A stretch of 64,000 nucleotides of DNA from Erodium maritimum (lineage: Eukaryota > Streptophyta > Magnoliopsida > Geraniales > Geraniaceae): NCBI GenBank assembly GCA_963921825.1, contig OY997594.1, positions 35,012,956 through 35,076,955 of the forward strand, in the 5' to 3' direction. Below are positions 47,793-62,084 of this stretch, one piece after another (position 1 is the first letter of the stretch; each line of letters starts with the position of its first letter). Made by a program: the position numbers and the translations under genes. The notes below the pieces were generated by a model that had not been told where the DNA came from, did no database searches, and was given only the letters and a program-made list of their open reading frames with translations.

Positions 47793-48319
47793 CATGGTTG
47801 TAAAAGTCCCCGCTTAGTCCGCCTAGGCCCTAAAATCTATAAGAACGCCGACTCGCCGCCTCGCCTAGGCGCCAAAATCCGAAAACCACCCGACTCGTCG
47901 TCCCACCCGATTAGTCAAAAATTTAGGACTCTGGTTTGTGAAGTCGGACATTAGAAAAAGAGATGAAAAGGTGAGAGAAACGATGTGTTTGTAATGGTCT
48001 TAAATTTCTTGATAAAAAGAATATGGAACATGTCCCTCTTTGGTGGTTCATCATTATAATTTATATTTTTATTAAAATAAAGAGTAAAATCAAAATGAGG
48101 GCATTATTTGGTTTAGTATTTTGTAATTTGATACTTTATGTTTTTTTATATCATACAAATATAGTTTATATTTTAAATTTTTATTATATTTGTGTAATAT
48201 ATATTTATTCATAATTAAAAATATTAAAAAGTTAAATTCGCCTAGGCCCCGACTAGTCCCCGCCTAACGCCTAAGGGTCCTCACCGCCCGACTAGCTGTT
48301 AGCTCCATTTACAACCTTG
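47793..48319. mobile_element. hAT-like MITE, copy 2
   Basis: A 527-bp element with ends CATGGTTGTAAAAG and, inverted, CAAGGTTGTAAATG. Perfect 8-bp repeats CATGTAAT flank it (47785-47792 and 48320-48327). As in copy 1 (23546-24021), the ends are rich in cgcctaggc text and the centre is A/T-rich. No coding capacity. Confidence 0.92.
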
Positions 48320-49238
48320 CATGTAATAGCTCTTCTACTATGATCAGGGGGTTTCCTAATGCATTTTTTTTGTTAGATTGAAGTCTAATTAATGAAATTG
48401 CAATTTTTAGTAAAAAAAAAATTAATTTAGAAGGGTAAAATGATCATTTCATGTTATGCTATTAGTTTTTCTTAACATAATCGCATGACCAATACTTTAA
48501 GTATTTTTTTAGATCAGCGAATGCATATTGAATAAATCTCTTCCGAGGAAGAAAAGATTACAAAAGAATCAAGTCATGTTACCGACTTGCCCAAATCAAG
48601 GGGGAATAAACAAAAGCAATACAAAAGTCCTACAATTCTTGTGAGCAAAACTAGAGGTTACCACTAATGTAAGAGTGATTTTAAATACAAGCCAAGAGAA
48701 AATATGACTAGTAGTACCAACAAAAGAAGATTAGGGACAGTGGATGTATGACATGCACTTGAGACTGTTGAGTCTGTTGCAGAAGAAGAGTTTTAGCCAA
48801 CAATTAATGATAGAGCTGAAATGATCTTGTGGTCATCTTGGATGAGGGATGAGTTGAATGTCAAAGTCTAAGGCTCTCAAGATGTTAAAGAGAGGAAGCA
48901 ATCAGGAGTAAAGATTGCTAGAAAGGAGTTCCAAGTCAAAGGCCCTGGAGAGGGTGTTGAGAGGAGGCAACTGGACTGGAGAAGTCTTAGTGAATCTGTA
49001 GGGAGTCGTTGCTTGAGTCCCAAGCCAAGCCGAGTAAACCTGCACAAATATCAGAAGGGGAACACTCAATCTGGATTAAACCTAAGGGGCAAGGTGAGCC
49101 TACCCACACACCAGGATGAGGTAACATAAGGGGAAACAACCACTCACAATGAGAAGCAAGAGAACCAGAGGACCTTACCAAACTCACCATCACTCCCCAA
49201 AGCACCCAAACCCATCCCAGAACCCCGCCCAAGAAATG

Positions 49239-52200
49239 CTAAGATTTAACCACCAACCATGGATTTGAAATCCAGTCAAGGAGACTAAAGTGATAGGATT
49301 GATCAAAAGAAGCCCAATCCCAGCTATAAGATTTGTGTAGTACCTTTGTGAAGGTTTCAGAAGGAGATTCTTGTTGCCCATTGAAAACGAAATTATTCCT
49401 TGCCGGCCATATTTTCCATAGTAAAGCTTGGAGGATATTACACCAACTTCTTCTGAGTTTTGGAGGCACTAAGGTCCTCCAAGAGTTGAAAACTGCTTTG
49501 ATGTCAACAGGACAAACCCAAGATATTCCCCACCAAGAAATTACAAGTAACCATGTTTCCCAAGCCTTTTTACAATGTAAGAGTAGATGAGCTCCATCTT
49601 CCAAATCCCAAGAGCATTGTTGACAGATCAGTTCATTAAAGGATAAACTTATTCCTCTTGTTTCAAGGAAACATTTAGATGGAATTGCCTCCAAGCAGGC
49701 CAACCAACAGAAAGTTGTGATCTTTGTGGGTATTCCAGGGAGCTAAAGTGATTTTGTCCATGTCTGATCAGTAGTTCCTTGTGCTGCAAGTAAGCTGTAC
49801 ATTTTGTGAACTGTGAAGCCTTTGTTCTCTGAGAGCCAGCACAATTTATCATCCTCCTTAGTAAGGATTGTAACATTTAAATTTGCATATAGGGATCCTC
49901 TTTCCTAGTGTTCCCAACCCTCAGGGTCTCTTCTTAGATCTAAATCCCACACCACTCCATCATTGATTGTAGCTAGTGTGCATTTTTAGAACCTACTAGC
50001 AGATAGATTCTTAGATATAAAGCTTTGAGTGGTACATCATCCTTCCAAAGATCTTCCCAGAATAAGATTCTGGACCCATTTCCTAGTATCCAACTGAGGC
50101 CTTTCTTGCCAAACTGATAAAAAAATAGGGGGTCCTTGGCTAGATCAATGATATGTTTAAAAAGGCTTAGGCATCCCATCTCAGAGAAGTTGTTTAGATC
50201 CCACTCATCCCCCCCCCCCCCCTCTATACTTTGCACAAATGATTTTCTTCCAAATAGAGTCCTCTTCTAGAGCAAATCTCCACCACCATTTTGCTAGAAG
50301 AGCTAGGTTCATACATTTCAAGCTTTTGATGCCAAGGCCTCCTTCTGATTTTGAGTTGTAGACTTGTTTCCAATTCACTTTATAGAATACTTTTGTGGGG
50401 GTAGATCCATGCCATAGGAACCTTCTTTGCCAAGCTTCCATTGTTTTGATAACTGCTTTAGGAGCTCTGAGTAGTGATAGAAAATACATTGGCAAGGCAC
50501 TCAGTATTGTCTTGATCAGTGTGATTCTTCCTCCAAAAGATAGGAACTTGGCCTGCCATAGTCCCAGACTTTTCTCAAATTTCTGAACAATAGGTTCCTA
50601 GGTTATCACACTTTTTAGGGTTTTATCCCATATTGAAGCCCAAGTACTTGAATGGGAGGACCTCTATTGGACATGATAGGATGGATGAGTATTCTTGTGC
50701 TTCCTCCTCTGTCAAATTCATTGGTATAATGGTTGATTTGATGAAGTTAACTTTCAGGCCTGCTGTTACTTTGAACATTGCAAGGGCATGCTTGTGGTTT
50801 AAAGCTCCTTGTGTGTCTTCTTTTATGAAGAAGATAGAATCATCAGGAAATTGTAGGTGGGAGGTGCAAGGTCCCGAGATTCCCATATGTATTCCTTGAA
50901 TTTGGGACTGATTTAATCCTGCCTTCATAATTTGATTGAGGCACTCAGCTGTCAAAGCAAATAGTAATGGTGATAGAGCACAACCCTGTCTCAGCCCCTT
51001 ATGTATTTGAAAGTCTGGTGGTGATGGTGAACCATTGATGAGGATGGACATATGAGCCTTGCAGCTGGATATCATCCATAGTCTCCACAAGCTGCCAAAA
51101 CCCATTTTGTTGAGGAGTTTCATCAGGAACATCCAATGCAAAGTATCAAATGCCTTTTCAAAGTCAGCTTTGAATATGATTGCCTTCATCTTGGTCTGCT
51201 TGATATGTCTACTCAAAACCTAGTAGAGGACCAATGACTTCCTTTAGTCTCAAGGCTAGCAATTTGAAAGTATTTTGAACCCCCCCCCCCCCCCCACCCC
51301 CCAATGTGGCTGATAGGTCTGTAGTCCGCAAAGGTTATGGGGGTTTCCCACTTGAGTATGCGTGCCACAAATGAAGAATTTAGACCCTTTCCCAAGTGTC
51401 CTGATCTGTGGAAGTGAGTGACGAAATTCATAATATCTGTTTTGATGATGGGCCAACATACATGGAAGAATTTAAGAGTGAACCCATCAGGTCCAGTGGC
51501 TTTATCCTCAACACAAACCAACAAAGCTTTTACAATCTCTTATTCTGAGAAGGGTCTCTCCAACCATTCTGCCTGCAATACTGAGATGGATTTGAATTCA
51601 AGCTGATCAAAATTAATTGGAGCAGTTGTAGGCTCAGAGAACTTTGATTTGAAATAATTTGCAGCAGCTTCTTTGATCATAATTGAGTCTTGCTGTAATT
51701 CCTCATTGACTAAGATCTTAGTCATCTTCTTTCTTGCTCCTTGATAATTGGAAATTATGTGAAAATATTTTGATGGCTTATCTCCTTCATTGATCCATTT
51801 TTTCCTTACTTTTTGACTCCAGAGTTTTGACAACTGCTTGGTTTTTTGTATAAGTTCAGCTTTACAAGCTCCTATTTGATTACATTCTTCTTCAGACAAA
51901 ATTCTCTCTTCTACCAGTGCATCCAACTTGTGTAATTTGGATTTGAGGTTGATTACTTGTGTGTCAATCCAAATACTTCAGAGTTCCACTCGTTTAATTT
52001 TTCTCCGAGTAGTTTGAGTTTTTGCCATAGGATGAGATAAGGTTGACCTATGACATTAAAGGAGGACCAGAAGACTTCAACTGTTTTGTAGAATCTGTTA
52101 TCTTCAATCCAGATATTGAGAAACTTAGAGGGTCTGGGGCCCCAATCAAGTTGGTCATCAAACAGAAGTATAGGTCTATGATCAAAGATGCTTGTGGGCA

Positions 52201-52530
52201 AGCATTGCTGAGTGAGGCTTCTGAATTTGCTGAATAAGTCAATTGAGATGAGGTATCTATCTATTCTTGAGGCTAGTGATCCTGGGCAAAACCAATTGTA
52301 TCTCCCACCTACAAGGGGAAGATCTAGTAAAGCAAGAGTGTTGATCATATCTTGTAAGCGTATGATGTCTGACCTTGAAGCTCTATTGTTAGATCTCTCA
52401 GAATTAGATAGCACTGCATTAAAATCTCTAGCTAATAATAGAAGTGTTGTTGAAGTGAGTGGTTGTAGTTCTGTAGTAAGTTCTTCTCAGAGACCTCTTC
52501 TTCCTCTTCTGGAGCAAGGAGCATAAATAT
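49239..52530 (-). pseudogene. LINE endonuclease (C-terminal half), RT and zf-RVT
   Basis: The block starts with NIYAPC, a stop in place of a probable Trp, and ARDFNAVLSNSER, the core of the apurinic-type endonuclease. It ends near DHRPILL, with Phe where Ser of the SDH motif is usual. RT follows: KATGPDGFTLKFF, YRPIS, KADFEKAFDTLHW, GLRQGCALSPLLF and the catalytic block LQFPDD (usually FADD). The thumb region is at 50205-50495 and zf-RVT at 49239-49703 (CQQCSWDLEDGAHLLLHC). Stops, shifts and C-runs abolish function. Confidence 0.88.
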
Positions 52531-54515
52531 TTGCTATACAACAATCTTTGCAAATCTCCTGGATGTGTCCAAACCATATTTGTAATAAATGCTGATGGGT
52601 GAGCTGTGTACTTGCTATTTTGGGTTGTGGTGAGAGTAATTGTTGGTTTTCCCTTCTAGTTAGAGTCATCTGATTACCTCTAGTTGTAGTGACCATTGTT
52701 TTTGCTTCCTTTGGTGTTGCATCTGAGGTTGTATTACTGATATGTTCTTCTTCATCAATGTCTTCATCATTGGAAAATCTGGTTGGAGGCGTTGTTGGGA
52801 TTGAATCCTCAGATTCTATTTGACTCACTGATCTCATAGGCTTCTTCAACCTTAAGGTCCCTGTTTCTTTGTTTCCCAGTGCTGCAGTTAATGCTATAGA
52901 CATAGTATCTGAGATTGGTTGCAACTGGCCAGAGCTTTGAAGAGAAACATTCTTCTGCATACCAACATTGTTCTCCTTAACTGCTTGAGAATCAGTCATG
53001 GTTCCTTCTGCAATAGCACCTTCAGAATGATTGATATTTGAGCATCATGTCCTTTTCTCAGCTAATCCATCTTCCTAAGACCCCCTTGCCTTCTTCTGAG
53101 TAAATTCCACTTCTTTCCCACAACTTTCAACATGGATTGTAGCCTTTTCTTGCTCTTCAAGATTTTCAGTGGATGGTGTATCAAATTGTGAACTTTCATC
53201 TTCAGAGAATTTTCTGTCCTGCACATTGATTTCTGGGAGCTCATCTTCTTTGATTTCCTTGATAAATTTTTTTTTTTTGGTGTCCCAGATATATTTCATC
53301 TGTTGCTGAGATGGTTGAGTATCTATCTTTGTGTAAGAGGACATATGCAACATCAATGTGTTCACCAGCCATGGTTGTTGGATGAGCATAGACATATCTT
53401 CCATAGTTTTATACTACATCTGCAAAGGTCTCCTCACACCATCCATGGAAAGGGATTCCATAGATGACCACCCATTTAAAACACCCCCCTTTTCACATAG
53501 GCTTTCTTGTTCTGGGATGATTGTGAGCCATTTGCTGAGCTAGGATTCATCTTCTTTCATCAGTTCTCTGTGAAAATCAGGATCTGGCCAGTGTAATAGG
53601 ATTACTCTATTGCCTAAAGCTTTGATTTTGATTTCATAGACTCCTTCTTCAACAAAGTTAGCCATGATTGCTTGTGTTGTGTAGCTCTTGTGTGCTATTG
53701 CAAGGTGGCTATTTCTTAGCAACTCTTGTTTAGGTATCACCACTGATCCTTGAACCCGGAGAGGATGAAATGCTTCTTGTTCATGGTATATTTGTTGCTT
53801 CTTTGTACATCCAGTTTTGTGAAAGGTGTTGGCTCTAGCTTGTGTAACATATAGTTTATACCCATTTGTGGTGAAGCCATTGAATAGGCTGATTGCTTCC
53901 TGTAACTGAAGATGGTTAGTGTAATTGAAAAAGCCATACCATTTATCTTGGTTATTTGTGTGTTGCTGCAATATGTGCTCTTTTGAGGCCTTGTACTTTT
54001 GAGAATAGATTGTACAGCCATGGTTCTGTTGCTTTGCTTGGCAAGTTGTAAATATATACTGCAAAACCCCCATATCTTTGCTCTGGCTTCTCTTGCTCGG
54101 TTTTTACATGGTCATATTGTGTCTTTGATGTTTGCCCTTCTTTTGGTTTGCTGTTCGGAATTGGTCTTTTTGCAGTGTGAAATAAGTATGTATGCTCTTT
54201 AGTCAGACCATTTTTCCTTCCTTCCACATAAATTTCTTTTCCTTTTGCAGTTGGTGCTTGAGTGATTTTTCTTGTTTGTATAGGTCTTAATTGAGCTGGT
54301 GTTGAGTCTATATCAGATGAGACTGATTTGAAGCATTTGTCGTACAACATTTTTCTCCCATCTAGAAGCTTGGTATGTCCACCTGGTGAGTATTCCTGTG
54401 TGCGATCTGAAGAAGAGGATTGATCAGCCTGCATTCTGCTTCTTCTTTTCTTTATCAGCTTCTTGGGTAGCTTTTCAAACATAGGAGGAGGTCCCAGCGT
54501 TGAAGAGGAGGCCAT
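52487..54515 (-). pseudogene. LINE ORF1 with RRM domain
   Basis: The frame opens MASSSTLGPPPMFEKLPKKL with a basic N-terminus. An RNA-recognition motif follows, split by a frameshift near 53970: RNP2-like AVYIYNLPSKATEPWLYNLF, then RNP1-like KWYGFFNY. RRM-bearing ORF1 is a known plant LINE type. Past a stop at 53540 the sequence continues with VYGVPFH-like text (here VIYGIPFHGW), a linker with GKEVEFTQKK, and a serine/threonine-rich stretch (52487-52999). That stretch runs directly into ANIYAPC of the endonuclease. Confidence 0.8.
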
Positions 54516-54795
54516 CCTCTAAGGTAGCTCTAGGTGAAGCTCTTCTCTTCTCGATTCCACATGTTGAGGCACATGATTGCCACTGAGTTCTTGGATTGTT
54601 AGCATGGCTGTAGGTAATTGGATCTAATGAGTGGGCAGTGGCTGAGGTCGACTTTCTTGCTGAGAAAAAGCTTGAGAACTGGTGTTGCTCGTCGGAGGTC
54701 ACTGTAGCATGATGATGATGTTCTTCATGGCTTGAAGATCTTCAAAGATTGTTGTCGAAATGTTGAGATGCTACAGTAAAGCTAGAGAGCATTTT

Positions 54796-57720
<2,925 letters not shown>

Positions 57721-57730
<10 letters not shown>

Positions 57731-57840
57731 TTGAAACTAGGTTATGCTCTACTTGTTGAAGAAGCTGCATCAAGTCAAAACGTCTTGTGATTGAAACTAG
57801 GTTATGCTCTAATTGTTGAAGAAGCTGCATCAAGTCAAAA
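57721..57840 (+). repeat. 60-bp tandem duplication across the ROP stop codon
   Basis: Two 60-bp copies (57721-57780, 57781-57840), identical except one base (ctctacttg versus ctctaattg). The unit starts cgtcttgtgattgaaactag, so it includes the last codons, the stop and part of the 3' UTR. The second stop context lies in the UTR and does not alter the protein. Confidence 0.97.
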
Positions 57841-59611
57841 CGCAAAGCTTTTAGTAAGCGGAGGACTGACGTCTAATTGTAGAATCATTTTACGTGGTTT
57901 TGTTTCCACCACCTCCATTTTGTTACTCTTATATTAGACTTAAAAACTATCCCAGTTAGGAAAACCTTGTTACAAGGCATTGGTCAGTGTTTGTTGTTTT
58001 GCTGTATTTAGATTCTACTTGTTTGCTTTCTGCTTCATATCCATCTTCTTTTTGTTGTCGGATTGTGATTAAAAGGGGGTGTAATTATTAGCGTGATTGA
58101 TTGTTTGTGTTTTAAATTTCTTCAAGCATTTTAACAAAAGGCTCAACAACTTTGGTTTTGGAGACATTAGCTGGAATTAGGAAACAACCAAATTGACGAA
58201 GCATAGGGTAGGTGTATTGTTGGGCACACAGGACGTGGGTATAGAAGTATTTTTTTTTTGAAACGGTAACCAGAGGCGTCCATTAATACAAATTAAAAGG
58301 TTACAAAATAGGGTCAAAGACCTTAGGCACCATGATATTGCCGACCTTAGGCACCATAATATTGCCTGAACCTTCTGTAGGCGATCCAGCTCTCATGAAC
58401 CTGCAAAATTAATCTACTTCACATCATAGACACTAAACGAAGACAATTAATATACTTCACATCATAGACACTGAACGAAGACGACCTCATATCACATTTT
58501 GAAGTTAAATATTATTTGGTATCTTATGTTTTTGGTCACGCGTCTTATATTTTTATATGTTTCAAAATATCCAACAAACTACTCAAACTTCAGGTCCCAT
58601 CATTTGTTAGTAAACGTGGAAGAATTATCAGTTAATATAGAATGAAATGACGATTTTGTCTTTACTGATTTGAATATTATAAGTTTTATCGGAAAAATTA
58701 TCTTTGTACCCATATTCAATAATGAATAAAATTAAAAAATAATTATTAAAAATAAATAAATTATATAAAATAATTATACTAAAATTTAAAAATTAAAAAT
58801 TAGAATCTATCTAAACCACTAAACCTAGTTTGAACCAACCCTATTATTTCAATTCTAGGCCCAAACGATATCTAAACCTAATTTATCTAAGCATATAGTC
58901 TAATAGAACATCAAGCCATTTTATTCCCTCAGTTTAAGAGCATCCACTATGTACAAGATTTTATTAGAGATTCCGAATCTTATTTTTTGTATTAGAATAT
59001 GTGTATATAAATCGATTCCTTATATTTCTTTTGATAAACGAATTTGATTTTATTCCAGGTATTCTAAGATGAAATACAAGAAAAAGGGGAGAGAAGCATC
59101 TTAATCCCAAGCTAAGAGAAAACAGCAAAAACAACTTGTCAACGAAAATACTGAAACTGATTTTTATCTTGATTCTTGAAGCTGATGTATTTTACAATGT
59201 CAAGATCTTGTAGGGATACTACAAGAATTCTTGTTTGTTGGCTGAAGAATTGATTTTAATTTTTCTGAGATTAGTAAATACTAAAATGAAACATATTTCC
59301 AAGAACAAAACTTCAATAATGAATACAATGGAAATTAAATACAATGGTACAACAAATACAAAGGAAATTAAAACAACTTCATTTCAAATTAAATCCCTAT
59401 TTTGATTCGTAGTTCCCGTCAAAGTGATCTCATATGTGCTCAACAAGGTCATCTTGGAGTTGCGGGTAGAGTTATCACTTTTCATGTGTGCTTGAACGAA
59501 AGGATAAGGGCCTTCATGATGCTATCTTTCTAGTGGTGTCAAATCAATTTTGTTCGAATGGTCCTTGTCCAAAAAGTTTTCAACTCCTTCTCACATGTTG
59601 CGTTCCTTCTA
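57841..59611. other. ROP 3' UTR and spacer with LINE tails
   Basis: After the likely 3' UTR the DNA is A/T-rich. At 58249-58330 a T-run plus gaaacggtaaccagaggcgt looks like a minus-strand LINE or SINE tail, followed by two short duplications (ccttaggcaccatgatattg, and cttcacatcatagacacta). At 59035-59170 another tail-like stretch (gaatttgattttattccag) occurs. No coding exon is supported. Confidence 0.5.
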
Positions 59612-60539
59612 TACAATCATATTGTGTAGAATGACACAAGTGTGCATGATATAAGAAAAGATAGACTTTCTCTAAATACGAGACGGGCGGGAAATTATCA
59701 TTCATCGCACTTGGAGAACTCCAAAAACTTGTCCAGCATCCTTTTGAGCACCTTCCTGGACTTTAGCAAACAGTTAGTGTTTGCTATGGACAAGATGTCA
59801 AGTCGTTTTCATAAACCGACTCCCATTTGGGAAAATTTTGTCAACCAATGGATAAGGTCGATTGTATAGATTCTCGTTGAACTCAGAGTCCACTACATAG
59901 TCTCGATCGGAAAAAATTCATTGAACAAATTTTCTTCATTGAGCACGTTGATATCGTTTTTTGAGCCATTCGTACCAAAAATATGCATGCTAAACCAAAA
60001 AACATGGGAAGTTACATCTTTCAGCATTATCGTTGGACGTCCATGATGTTATCCCTGTCCGTAGGTTCCATGCAACGCAGTTGTAAATTCTTCCACTCCC
60101 AATGCATGTAGTCAAGACTCCCGATCATGCCTGGGAACCCTCGTCTGTATCCCGATTCCTGCAACCAGGTCAAGTCATCCACATGTAGAGCTCTCTTGTA
60201 CTCCTCCATGAATACATAAATATATGGCTTGTAAAATCGTGTCACACATTCGAGTATTGTGCTTTCACCCATTCGTAGTGCTTCATCCAACGAATCTGCC
60301 GAGCACCCGTATGGTAGCATTTGTATTGGGGTTGTGCATTTTTGTTGCGTAGAACAATAGGACTGGTTGAAAGCGTCATTCTTTAGGACGATGAAGTCGT
60401 CATACGCCGCAACCACTTCCATAACCTGAGTGAAAAGGGCCCCGCTCATCCGGAACCTATGCCTGAAGACCTCGGGATCGTAAATAAACTTGTCAGCAAA
60501 ATAATAATGCATTAATTGTCGTAACCTTAGACACGACAT
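59612..60539 (-). pseudogene. PIF/Harbinger transposase relic
   Basis: The longest frame (60027-60539) carries FRHRFRMSGALFTQVMEVV, then DSLDEALRMGESTILECVTRFY, and SLDYMHWEWKN, the first DDE block of Harbinger transposases. After stops and shifts, SKNDINVLNE (around 59920-59960) matches the second acidic block, and MHTCVILHNMIV (59612-59647) matches the C-terminal helix of the family. Several in-frame stops show it is dead. Host HARBI1-like genes have the same domain, but the disruption argues for a transposon remnant. Confidence 0.85.
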
Positions 60540-60695
60540 CTTTTCAGCTCTCTTCGAGATGGTTCTTTGCTTTCTAACTTTTTATTCAATGCCTCCATCC
60601 GAAACTATATTCTTGCTATCAATAGAAGCATCTTTGATACTCCATAAAGTAGTACCAATTTGTAATGTACCTAACTATTTAGTGAATAAAATATA

Positions 60696-61942
60696 GGGGT
60701 TTCTCCAGAAAATACCAGTTCTTTGACTATGTTTTTCACAGATTAACGTGTAAGTTAACTTTTTTCATAATATAACCGAAGACTAACGGAAATTATCGAG
60801 GACCAACAAAATCTGTTAAATTTGACAGAATCCGTGAGGAAAAAAACATGTGGGTATTTAAACATTTCTAAATGACCAAAATACCCTCAAATGTTCTAAG
60901 TTTCATTCTCAGATCACAACTACTCAACTTTACACTTTACTAATAATTTATTTTATTCTTTTTTTCATATATTTATTAACTTAATATTTCAAAAAATAAA
61001 GTATTTATAAATAGATAAAAACTCTTTTAAAATTTCATAAAATGTGTTATTATATATTTATTGTTTCAAAAAAATTAGTATATAAATAAATAAATCTAAT
61101 TATTTAATAAAATCATATTTAATTACTTTGTATCATATTTTTATTTTTTATTTTTTGAATTAAGATTTTAATTATAAGAAATATATACAAAAACATATCT
61201 TAGCTACCCACCTTCAACCATCAACAACACACAAGCAGTGTGACTCCTCTCTCCCTTTTCCCCTCTTAATCCTCTATTTTCTTCATTCCCTCTTGCTCGC
61301 CTTCTTCAAGTTCGCGCCAGAAGCTCTAGCGTTCTCAATCCCGTCTGACCGGTCTTATTCTTCCGTTATTAGATCTGGCGCGGTCCGGTCCATTGGCCTT
61401 CATCCAAACTGGGTTGTGCTGGTGTTCATCCCGGTCAGAGGTGGTTGGGTGACCTTCACTCGTCGTTGAGACGCCAGATTCTTCTGTTTGAGCCTCTAGT
61501 CACCTCATTGGAGCTACAACACCAAATGGTCATCAATAGTCCTTATTACTCCATGTTGAACATCTCCAGAATTAAAATAACCAATAAATAAGATTTTTAA
61601 AAGAGTGACTAAAAAATAATAAACAATTCAATAGTTAATGAAAATTATAATAATTATAATTTATAAAAAAGAATTATCGAAAGCAAAAATTAGTATTTCA
61701 GTATTTTTATAAATTGAAAAAATAGTATTGTCCACCGATATAATCTGAGAAAATAGAAGTATAGTTTGGAGGGCAAAAAAGTCTTTTTGTATACTCCGTT
61801 AACGCTCCATCCATTTTTGGACGGAATCTGTTAGTTATTAACATTTTTCATTAGTCATATGTTGTCTTATAAAAAAGTTTAACTCCACAAGTGCTGTTCT
61901 GATAACGAAAGTCAAATAACCGGTGTGTAGCGGAGTTTCCCC
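60696..61942. mobile_element. Mutator-type element with a possible captured insert
   Basis: Ends GGGGTTTCTCC and, inverted, GGGGAAACTCC extend as diverged terminal inverted repeats of over 100 bp; both include taac..agaatc/cgg text near 60830 and 61830. Perfect 9-bp repeats TAAAATATA flank it (60687-60695 and 61943-61951). Length is 1247 bp. Between A/T-rich arms lies a GC-balanced 350-bp piece (about 61200-61560, ccttcttcaagttcgcgcca and following) unlike the rest of the element. It has no long open frame and is not recognised. No transposase is present. Confidence 0.85.
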
Positions 61943-62002
61943 TAAAATATAATACAACCACTATAATGTGTGTTATTTATAGTTGCCTTGTGATAATTTA
62001 TA

Positions 62003-62021
62003 ATATATATATATATATATT
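62003..62021. repeat. (AT)n microsatellite
   Basis: A short run of about nine AT units. Confidence 0.9.
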
Positions 62022-62084
62022 TGTCATGGGTAAATCATAACATATGTGATTGTTATGGTTACATTTATTAGTTTACACTTATAT

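Larger units (their letters stand above)
48505..54795 (-). mobile_element. Near full-length L1-type LINE with RRM ORF1
   Basis: On the minus strand the element starts near GCTCTCTAGCTTTACTGTAG (about 54790), then carries ORF1, the second half of the endonuclease, RT, the zf-RVT region and a 3' tail ending in an A-run at about 48505. All frames are broken. The first half of the endonuclease is missing. Two long C-runs (50209-50222 and 51280-51295) disturb ORF2. No exact target-site duplication was found. Confidence 0.88.

Noticed and set aside
59642-59869. 75-codon plus-strand frame
   Set aside because: It is the shadow of the Harbinger transposase relic, whose motifs read on the minus strand.
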